From Nanoarchaeales archaeon (lineage in GTDB: Archaea; Nanobdellota; Nanobdellia; Woesearchaeales; UBA583), in contig JABSQY010000107.1 of NCBI GenBank assembly GCA_013215525.1, forward strand, positions 1-5,408: a stretch of DNA of 5,408 nucleotides, read 5' to 3'. This document shows positions 1 through 4,188 of the stretch, piece after piece; position 1 is the stretch's first letter; each line of letters begins with the position of its first letter. The translations under genes were made by a program, and so were the position numbers. A model generated the notes under the pieces. The model did not search any database and was not told the DNA's origin. It saw only the letters and a program-made list of their open reading frames with translations.

Positions 1-51
1 AATTGTAACTTATATATTTTTTAATGAGATTATGTTTTAGTTTAATATAAT

Positions 52-69
52 TTAAACTAAATAGTTTAA
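52..69. promoter_or_regulatory. Putative operator, left-edge copy
   Basis: The sequence TTAAACT-AAAT-AGTTTAA is a perfect inverted repeat with 7-bp arms and a 4-bp spacer. This is the same architecture as the sites at 1946-1963, 1972-1989 and 2064-2081. Counting the spacer ends, the arms extend to 8 bp. I infer that the wHTH regulator binds here. The controlled gene would lie left of the window on the minus strand. A second AGTTTAA half-site with the same AAAT spacer sequence is at 118-128, but its partner arm is degenerate. Confidence 0.45.
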
Positions 70-96
70 TTTTAAAAATAATTATTGTATAATAAC

Positions 97-120
97 TACT
101 ATAATAAATACTATAATAAA
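97..120. repeat. Tandem 12-bp duplication
   Basis: Two perfect adjacent copies of TACTATAATAAA (97-108 and 109-120) lie in non-coding sequence. The array is followed directly by TAGTTTAA, the half-site of the operator motif. It is probably a replication-slippage product, and no function is apparent. Confidence 0.8.
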
Positions 121-140
121 TAGTTTAACAATTTATTTTT

Positions 141-190
141 AGAATTGATTTATGATTCCAGAATTAATTTGTTTTGCCATTGCTTTATTT
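141..190 (-). repeat. Displaced copy of the regulator gene 3' end (direct repeat, left)
   Basis: This stretch matches 1081-1130 at 45 of 50 positions without gaps, including 28 identical bases at 155-182 (against 1095-1122). Read on the minus strand in the frame of the regulator gene it encodes NKAMAKQINSGIINQF followed by TAA at 139-141. The regulator itself ends NKSMAKQINSGIINQF. Farther upstream the identity falls to about half, where the frame runs into the hepT 3' end. The copy therefore looks like a gene remnant or a recombination scar flanking the toxin-antitoxin module. It is too short to be a gene. Confidence 0.9.
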
Positions 191-203
191 TGAATGATTT
201 TTA

Positions 204-614
204 TTATTTCCAGAGTTTTTTTGTTTGACTAATAAAATCTGAAAAGATTTCTTTTTGTAAAAATAAATTATAAATATCTTCTTTATTAATGTCATCATAT
301 TGGTGAGCAATCATATTTCTTTCTTTCATATGATTTGATAATTTTTTTGCTAGTTTTTTATCTATAACTTTATTATTTCCTAAAATTTCAAACACTTTTT
401 TATAAGTTGACGGAAATTCTAAATTTTTTTCTTCAATTAAACCTTCTCCAATTTCAATACATGCATTTAATATAGTGAATAATGACATACTTATTGCTAG
501 ATAATCATTAAATTGGTCTTCAAATTGTTCAAGAGTTTCAATTTTAAAAGTATCTAAATTGAATAAATATTTTTCAATTGTTTCATAATTTTTATAAATT
601 TTATGTACGTCCAT
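204..614 (-). CDS. hepT: HepT-like HEPN-domain toxin (putative RNase)
   Basis: This is a 136-aa, all-helical HEPN protein of the HepT/DUF86 class. The diagnostic RX4HXY motif is intact as RNMIAHQY (Arg99, His104, Tyr106). In characterised family members Arg and His form the RNase active site, and the partner MntA adenylylates the Tyr to silence the toxin. The length is typical for the family. The ATG at 614 lies one base after the mntA stop codon, with no Shine-Dalgarno sequence nearby, so translation is probably coupled to mntA. The stop is TAA, followed immediately by a second in-frame TAA. Only 13 bp separate its 3' end from the displaced regulator-tail repeat at 141-190. The cytoplasmic RNA-cleaving role is inferred from family and motif. 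A gene order with the antitoxin first is common in this system. Confidence 0.9.
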   Translation of the reverse strand: MDVHKIYKNYETIEKYLFNLDTFKIETLEQFEDQFNDYLAISMSLFTILNACIEIGEGLIEEKNLEFPSTYKKVFEILGNNKVIDKKLAKKLSNHMKERNMIAHQYDDINKEDIYNLFLQKEIFSDFISQTKKLWK

Positions 615-615
615 T

Positions 616-1002
616 TTAAATTTTAATTTGTGGATATCCTCGACTTTGATATAATCTATTTATGATTGGTCTGAAATCAAACCACTGGTTCATTGTGATT
701 CTTTTTAATTGAGATAAGTCTTTTGTTGTGTGTAAAATTTTGCCAGTTGTTAAAATTTTAAATTGTAGTGATAATGGTAAATTTTCAAATAGTGATAAAT
801 CAAATTCATCAGTTCCATTTGATAAAATTTCAGTTTTAGCTTTTTTTGTTGCTTTTTTAGTTGTAATTATACATATATCTAAATCTGATAATGGTTTAAT
901 TTTTCCTGTTGAGTATGAGCCAAATAATATAATTGATTGGATATTTTGGTTTTTTTTTAATTCTTCTATTTCAGTTGAAAATTTGGTTAATAGGTTTGCC
1001 AT
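616..1002 (-). CDS. mntA: MntA-like minimal nucleotidyltransferase antitoxin
   Basis: This 128-aa protein is a minimal nucleotidyltransferase of the MNT/MntA family. The GSX10DXD signature is complete: Gly28-Ser29, then Asp40 and Asp42 in SDLDI. The likely third metal-binding Asp is Asp68 in DEFDLSLF. Known MntA antitoxins use ATP to AMPylate the Tyr of the HepT RX4HXY motif, and the hepT gene directly downstream has that Tyr. The ATG at 1002 is chosen because a TATA-like box lies about 25 bp upstream (1024-1031), the spacing expected for a leaderless archaeal transcript. The regulator gene ends 76 bp upstream on the same strand, so this pair has its own promoter. With all catalytic residues present, the module is probably functional. 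An open frame on the opposite strand (728-1018) is a shadow of this gene. Confidence 0.9.
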   Translation of the reverse strand: MANLLTKFSTEIEELKKNQNIQSIILFGSYSTGKIKPLSDLDICIITTKKATKKAKTEILSNGTDEFDLSLFENLPLSLQFKILTTGKILHTTKDLSQLKRITMNQWFDFRPIINRLYQSRGYPQIKI

Positions 1003-1037
1003 AATAAGTTTAGTTTAATATTTTTTATAAACTTATT
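1003..1037 (-). promoter_or_regulatory. mntA-hepT promoter with inverted repeat
   Basis: On the minus strand TTTATAAA (1024-1031) lies about 25 bp upstream of the mntA ATG, as expected for an archaeal TATA box driving a leaderless mRNA. A perfect 10-bp inverted repeat, AATAAGTTTA (1003-1012) and TAAACTTATT (1028-1037), with a 15-bp spacer, spans the presumed transcription start and overlaps the TATA box. Its right arm contains TAAACTTATT, which resembles the operator at 1946-1963, but the 4-bp-spaced palindrome is not conserved here. It could be an autoregulatory site for the MntA-HepT complex or a weak regulator site. Confidence 0.55.
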
Positions 1038-1078
1038 TGTTATTTTGGTAGTTATATGGTGAAGAACTTGAATAAATG

Positions 1079-1945
1079 TCAAAATTGATTAATAATTCCA
1101 GAATTAATTTGTTTTGCCATTGATTTATTCTTAATTACTGTAAGTTTCACTTCAATTTGTGTATTCATTATTTTAGATAATTTACCTAAATCTAATTTTT
1201 CTAAAGATAAATTTGTTTTGAAAAAGTTATCTAGTTCTTTTACTATTTTATCTGGGTATTGAGATTGAACTATTGTGTCTCCGTATGTTCCAATATAAAA
1301 AGCCTTGTCGAATGTACTTGATGATGGCGCGATTTTAGTTTTTATGTTTAATCTTTTATAAAAATTAAATATGTTTTTATCTAAAGGATAGTTTCCAGTT
1401 GTTAATGAGTATGAAACAATTCCTTTTGTTTTTAGTTTTCCCATTAATTGTTGTTCTTTGTCTAGGTGCAATAATCCTTCCCATGTGTGTGCTCCTTGGT
1501 AACAATTATATTTTAAATCTCCTTTTTTAAAATTTTCATACCAATCATCAATTATACTTTGCCAAAATATCATCATTTCATTTACGCTTTGGAATGAAAA
1601 TACTGATACTTCTCCTTTTATTGAATCTATTGATTTATCTTTTATTTGGGATTTATTTTCATTTAGTTCAATGTATAATTCATCAATTATTTGCTTTGAG
1701 CTGTGTACCCATTTCTTATTTATCATAAATTCTTTTTTATCTTGCGTTTGAATTAGTACAGTTTCATCTACTAATTGAAAGATTGCTTTTCTTACTGCTT
1801 GAAAAGTTATTGATACTCCATATCTTTTTTTGATATAATTTGTTAGTTCAATTATTTTTAATGGATATTCTTTTGATAGAATAGAGAATATCATATTCTT
1901 TGCTGTTTGTTTTTTGCCTAGTGGCAGGCTGATTGTAAGACTCAT
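1079..1945 (-). CDS. Archaeal-type winged-helix transcriptional regulator with unknown C-terminal domain
   Basis: This is a 288-aa protein. Residues ~11-80 read as a winged helix-turn-helix: helix 1 (TAKNMIFSIL), helix 2 (LKIIELTNYIKKRYG), a recognition helix (TFQAVRKAIFQLVDE) and a basic wing ending near Trp79. Residues ~105-245 form an alpha/beta sensor-like domain that I cannot name. It contains NCYQGAHTWEGLL and FYIGTYGDTIVQSQYP, and only loosely resembles C-terminal domains of TrmB-type regulators. No HKD catalytic motif is seen. The tail is basic (NKSMAKQINSGIINQF), and its coding sequence is duplicated at 141-190. The ATG at 1945 sits ~27 bp from a TATA-like box and directly abuts an 18-bp inverted repeat, suggesting a leaderless mRNA and autorepression. 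It is divergent from the operon at 2134, which has a related site upstream, so it probably controls that operon. The DNA-binding role is fairly secure; the ligand is unknown. Confidence 0.75.
   Translation of the reverse strand: MSLTISLPLGKKQTAKNMIFSILSKEYPLKIIELTNYIKKRYGVSITFQAVRKAIFQLVDETVLIQTQDKKEFMINKKWVHSSKQIIDELYIELNENKSQIKDKSIDSIKGEVSVFSFQSVNEMMIFWQSIIDDWYENFKKGDLKYNCYQGAHTWEGLLHLDKEQQLMGKLKTKGIVSYSLTTGNYPLDKNIFNFYKRLNIKTKIAPSSSTFDKAFYIGTYGDTIVQSQYPDKIVKELDNFFKTNLSLEKLDLGKLSKIMNTQIEVKLTVIKNKSMAKQINSGIINQF
1081..1130 (-). repeat. Regulator gene 3' end (direct repeat, right)
   Basis: This is the intact partner of the repeat at 141-190, offset by exactly 940 bp and in the same orientation. 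It forms the last ~17 codons of the wHTH regulator gene, whose TGA stop is at 1079-1081. The two copies bracket mntA-hepT together with its promoter. The 28-base exact core could support loop-out of the module by recombination, leaving the regulator gene complete. Confidence 0.9.
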
Positions 1946-1989
1946 TTAAACTTATTAGTTTAATGAAGTATTTAAACTTTTTGGTTTAA
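1946..1989 (-). promoter_or_regulatory. Regulator promoter with two 18-bp operators around the TATA box
   Basis: On the minus strand TTTAAATA (1969-1976) is a good archaeal TATA box centred about 27 bp before the ATG at 1945. Two inverted repeats of identical architecture lie here: TTAAACT-TATT-AGTTTAA (1946-1963, perfect), covering the transcription start, and TTAAACT-TTTT-GGTTTAA (1972-1989, one arm mismatch), overlapping the TATA box. Their centres are 26 bp apart. Protein bound at either site would block TBP or RNA polymerase, so negative autoregulation by the adjacent wHTH protein is the natural reading. The binding itself is an inference. Confidence 0.65.
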
Positions 1990-2063
1990 CGGTTATGTAA
2001 CTACAATGCTATAAGCTTTTTATTTTATATTATTTTTATTGTCTAATTTTAGATAGAAATCTA

Positions 2064-2081
2064 TTGAACCTTTTGGTTTAA
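2064..2081. promoter_or_regulatory. Putative operator upstream of the divergent operon
   Basis: TTGAACC-TTTT-GGTTTAA has 7-bp arms (6 of 7 complementary) and the same 4-bp spacer as the regulator's own sites. Its right arm and spacer are identical to those of the site at 1972-1989. It ends about 53 bp before the ATG at 2134 and upstream of the presumed TATA box at ~2100-2107, a position compatible with either activation or looping repression. A further TTGAACC half-site follows at 2088-2094. Confidence 0.5.
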
Positions 2082-2087
2082 TTGTCA

Positions 2088-2133
2088 TTGAACCTTGTAA
2101 CTATAAGGTTCTATGACCATATAATAGTTACAG
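2088..2133 (+). promoter_or_regulatory. Operon promoter with nested inverted repeats
   Basis: ACTATAAG (2100-2107) is the best TATA-like box, about 27-34 bp before the ATG at 2134, giving a leaderless or very short-leader mRNA. The box sits between perfect arms GAACCTT (2090-2096) and AAGGTTC (2105-2111). The loop of that repeat, GTAACTAT (2097-2104), is itself a perfect inverted partner of ATAGTTAC (2124-2131), which ends two bases before the ATG. The two palindromes interlock, so one covers the TATA box and the other spans from the TATA box to the transcription start. Whether these are protein sites or only chance in A+T-rich DNA cannot be settled by eye. Confidence 0.5.
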
Positions 2134-2997
2134 ATGGAAACAACAAAAAAAGTAAATATTATATACAGAGAGAATGATTCGTTTAGTAAACATATGCCTT
2201 TAATTACAAAGACATTTAATAAACTTGGGATTGATATTTATACAAAATCTTTTCCAAAAGAAACTGAGTCTAGTGAAATTAATACTTGGATTGGAAAAAG
2301 TACGAGTAAAAAGGAACTTAGTGACGGGATGATTTTAACTGATGAAACTACACTTAATGAAATTCATAACGTAAACCGTGTAACTCGTGGTCTGTATGTT
2401 GGTCATTACAGAGCAAATATTTTAGATGACCTTTTAACAACTGCCTATAGTGCTGCGATTTGTGAGAAATCAGATACTCCTTTGACGGATAGAGAAGATT
2501 GTACACATCCTTTGTTAGGAAGAAGTCCAACTATTGAGAATTCAAGTAATTTATTTAGTTATCTTTTTAAAAAAGTTCAAGAAAAAGATGGAACTCCTAA
2601 AAATATTTATATTGTAAAAAAACATATTGCTGACCACTATGGGACGAATACTGATTTAAAATCTTTTACTCCAGAGAAGGAAGAGTATGTAGCTAATAAA
2701 TTTGGAAGTATGTTAAGTGGAATTAATGGTTTAGAAGGTATGATTAATTATGTTGATGAAATCACTGAGGATATTGATAAAAATGGTAATTGGATTTTAG
2801 TAGATAGACATAATTCAGGTGAATTTACTGGGTATGAATCTATTAAACATGCAAATACTATAATTGTTCCAGCTACAAATCTTTTAGATAAATTAAAAGA
2901 AGAAAATTATTTAGATGTTTCAGAAAAAGACTTTGAAACTGGGTTAACTAATACATTAAACTTGTATTATGAAAATTATCTTGATCATTTAGATTAA
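2134..2997 (+). CDS. Uncharacterised 287-aa soluble protein, first gene of the operon
   Basis: I do not recognise this family. The protein is acidic, without a signal peptide or membrane segment. It starts with an apparent beta-alpha-beta arrangement (VNIIY, then a helix through LITKTFNKLG, then IDIYTKSF). Later strand-like stretches include NIYIVKK (~158-164), NWILVDRH (~219-226) and NTIIVPATNLL (~242-252), consistent with a Rossmann-like or other alpha/beta fold. The middle is distinctive and polar-rich, with GLYVGHYRANILDDLL followed by CEKSDTPLTDREDCTHPLLG, which carries two of the cysteines and several Asp and His residues. These could be functional, but no known catalytic signature is evident. 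The ATG is the first start possible, because an in-frame TAG lies at 2125-2127. It leads a tight operon (8 bp to the next gene) and is transcribed away from the wHTH regulator, whose operator-like motif lies upstream. It may be a cytosolic partner of the membrane proteins encoded next. Confidence 0.85.
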   Translation: METTKKVNIIYRENDSFSKHMPLITKTFNKLGIDIYTKSFPKETESSEINTWIGKSTSKKELSDGMILTDETTLNEIHNVNRVTRGLYVGHYRANILDDLLTTAYSAAICEKSDTPLTDREDCTHPLLGRSPTIENSSNLFSYLFKKVQEKDGTPKNIYIVKKHIADHYGTNTDLKSFTPEKEEYVANKFGSMLSGINGLEGMINYVDEITEDIDKNGNWILVDRHNSGEFTGYESIKHANTIIVPATNLLDKLKEENYLDVSEKDFETGLTNTLNLYYENYLDHLD

Positions 2998-3005
2998 TAA
3001 ATAAA

Positions 3006-3203
3006 ATGGATGTAAAAAATATAATAATAAACCAAATAAGCAAGTGTGTTGGTGGGGTTGCATTGTTAGTTATTGCATATAATAATGGTTCAAATAGTTC
3101 AGAAATAAACTATACTTTAATGCCTGAATCTATAAAACAATCAATTCAAATTGAGGAGAATAAATTAGAAAATAAATTAGAAAATAAATTAGAAAAATTT
3201 TAA
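3006..3203 (+). CDS. Small putative membrane protein with NKLE repeat
   Basis: This 65-aa protein is of unknown family. Residues ~6-25 (from IIINQ to VIAY) contain a hydrophobic core, CVGGVALLVIAY, which could form one short membrane helix. It is followed by a polar Asn/Ser stretch and a charged tail. The tail ends with three exact NKLE units (residues 52-63) encoded by a perfect 12-bp tandem repeat, and would form an amphipathic or coiled-coil helix. It begins 8 bp after the previous gene and ends one base before the next frame's GTG, so it is clearly part of the operon. No Shine-Dalgarno sequence is seen. The layout of a helix followed by a polar linker and coil resembles a miniature of the 202-aa protein at 3474. 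A membrane anchor or small regulatory subunit is possible, but the function is unknown. Confidence 0.65.
   Translation: MDVKNIIINQISKCVGGVALLVIAYNNGSNSSEINYTLMPESIKQSIQIEENKLENKLENKLEKF
3159..3194 (+). repeat. Perfect 12-bp tandem repeat, three units, in frame
   Basis: Three identical copies of AATAAATTAGAA encode NKLE three times at the C-terminus of the 65-aa protein. The unit is a multiple of three, so gain or loss of copies keeps the frame and would only change the length of the predicted helix. Identical DNA as well as protein suggests recent slippage. Confidence 0.9.
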
Positions 3204-3204
3204 T

Positions 3205-3429
3205 GTGTTAGTTCACTCACATAACGAACTCACAAAAAATAAAGATTATGTTATAACAAAAAAAGCTTTAGATTCATATAAAATAATTTGTAATTTAAGT
3301 TATGAAATTAATTCAGAGATTATTGGTTTAGAAAACTTATCACAAAAAGAGTTTGATTTTGATAAAGGAATTTTTATGGTTTGTGAGTCTGATAAGGTTT
3401 TGGCAAAAAAAATTAATTGGGGACTATGA
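3205..3429 (+). CDS. Uncharacterised 74-aa protein (GTG start)
   Basis: I do not recognise this protein. It appears small, soluble and mixed alpha/beta, with DYVITKKALDSYKIICNLSYEI followed by an acidic segment and the strand-like GIFMVCESDKVLAKK. It has two cysteines (in IICN and VCES) and no membrane helix. The GTG at 3205 is preferred because it directly follows the TAA of the upstream gene and an in-frame TAG at 3190-3192 excludes an earlier start. The overlapping ATG at 3203 gives only two codons. The frame ends with TGA at 3427-3429, 44 bp before the next gene. Its tight packing suggests translational coupling and a shared role with the neighbouring membrane proteins. The short length and non-ATG start lower confidence somewhat. 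Confidence 0.6.
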   Translation: MLVHSHNELTKNKDYVITKKALDSYKIICNLSYEINSEIIGLENLSQKEFDFDKGIFMVCESDKVLAKKINWGL

Positions 3430-3473
3430 GTCTCACTTTAGGAAATAAAAAAATAATAAAAAAATAATAAAAA
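3430..3473 (+). other. A-rich intergenic linker with short period
   Basis: This linker is almost pure purine-A with interspersed TAAT, made of repeated runs of AAAAAAATAAT with a period of about 10 bases that continue into the start of the next gene. It holds no Shine-Dalgarno sequence. Such an unstructured A-rich leader may ease ribosome loading in a genome that does not use Shine-Dalgarno signals. It may equally be slippage-prone sequence. Confidence 0.4.
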
Positions 3474-4082
3474 ATGAATAAAAAAATGGAAACAACAAAT
3501 AAAAATAAAAATGATGTACAAGAAGAAATGATTACAATGTCTCAAAAAAGTTTAGATTATCTTATTGATTCTGCGGAGGGAACTAAATTTCGAGAAGCAT
3601 ATAAAGAGAACACTGAAAGATGTAATAAATATTTAGCGTGTGTAGCAGTTCTATTATGTGCGAATTTTGCGTCTTATTTAGTTGGTTTGACTCATGGAGA
3701 AAATTCATATGATAATAAACAATTAGAAAAGGCAGGAGTATTAAAAAGAGTTAATACTCTTAATGAAAACTTTGGAAAACTTGAGGAGATGGTTTTAGAA
3801 ATAAATGAGAATTTAGCTCAAGATGTTTTACTTGGAAATTTAAATTTAAATGATAAAAATTTAAGTTATGATGTGTCTGGTCTTTGTGATTTACGTGAAA
3901 ATGTTATGGGTGAATATAATGAGTTAAAATATAAAACTAGAATTGACTTTAAAATTGATGGGATACATGGGAGAGGAAGTAATACTTCTATTGATTCTAA
4001 TTTAAAATTACTTGGAGTTTTATGTGGAGATTTTGATATTACAACTTACGTTCATTCTTTAAAGGGAATTGAATATAGATAA
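3474..4082 (+). CDS. Single-pass membrane protein with coiled coil, function unknown
   Basis: This is a 202-aa protein of unrecognised family. Residues 1-52 are polar and presumably cytoplasmic. Residues ~53-72 (YLACVAVLLCANFASYLVGL) form one clear membrane helix. Residues ~82-114 have a regular heptad pattern (Val93, Leu96, Phe100, Leu103, Val107, Ile110, Leu114), predicting a coiled coil and so oligomerisation. The C-terminal ~75 residues look like a small alpha/beta domain with a glycine-rich piece (DGIHGRGSNTS) and two further cysteines. Membrane orientation is not evident. Two starts are possible: the ATG at 3474, or the in-frame ATG at 3486. From the latter the gene opens with ATGGAAACAACAAA, identical to the first 14 bases of the 287-aa gene. 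It is the last gene of the operon, followed by a T-rich stretch. It could be a sensor, an anchor or an effector. Confidence 0.8.
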   Translation: MNKKMETTNKNKNDVQEEMITMSQKSLDYLIDSAEGTKFREAYKENTERCNKYLACVAVLLCANFASYLVGLTHGENSYDNKQLEKAGVLKRVNTLNENFGKLEEMVLEINENLAQDVLLGNLNLNDKNLSYDVSGLCDLRENVMGEYNELKYKTRIDFKIDGIHGRGSNTSIDSNLKLLGVLCGDFDITTYVHSLKGIEYR

Positions 4083-4107
4083 AAATAAAATATTAATTAT
4101 TTATTCT

Positions 4108-4162
4108 TTATTTTAATCACTTTTTAATTATTTTCACTTTTTTCTAATTCTTTGATATTTTT
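4108..4162 (+). terminator. T-rich termination region after the plus-strand operon
   Basis: Downstream of the last operon gene the plus strand carries repeated T tracts (4121-4125, 4131-4134, 4138-4143, 4158-4162) without a strong hairpin. This is the form expected of archaeal intrinsic termination. The A-rich start of this gap (~4080-4090) gives short T runs on the other strand for the convergent gene ending at 4189. A weak 5-bp hairpin (TTAGA at 4166-4170 with TCTAA at 4177-4181) adds little. Confidence 0.5.
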
Positions 4163-4188
4163 ATGTTAGATTACACTCTAATGTTAGT

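Larger units (their letters stand above)
1..203. other. Non-coding, repeat-rich left flank
   Basis: I see no gene or RNA gene in these 203 bases. They hold an 18-bp inverted repeat of the operator type (52-69), a second overlapping inverted repeat (TAGTTTAA at 38-45 with TTAAACTA at 52-59), a perfect tandem pair of TACTATAATAAA (97-120), a further AAATAGTTTAA copy (118-128, identical to 59-69), and the displaced copy of the regulator gene's 3' end (141-190). A minus-strand TATATA at 11-16 could serve a gene starting just beyond the left edge, but that gene is not visible. Confidence 0.6.

Noticed and set aside
1..203. CRISPR array or tRNA gene in the left flank
   Set aside because: The repeats are short (8-12 bp), A+T-rich and irregularly spaced, and no cloverleaf-like G+C-containing stems are present.
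728..1018. 96-codon open frame on the plus strand
   Set aside because: It lies entirely opposite mntA, whose catalytic motifs are intact, and its translation has no recognisable features and is low in plausibility.
1996..2040. Second plus-strand promoter or T-tract terminator in the divergent gap (CTATAAG followed by T-rich sequence)
   Set aside because: It is more than 90 bp from the start at 2134 and no gene lies next to it. The A+T richness alone can produce it.
3426..3467. 13-codon ORF beginning ATGAGTCTCAC, overlapping the stop of the 74-aa gene by ATGA and resembling the regulator's start (MSLT)
   Set aside because: It is very short and runs into an A-rich tract. The match to the regulator start is about 10 of 11 bases with nothing homologous after it, so chance is the likelier explanation.
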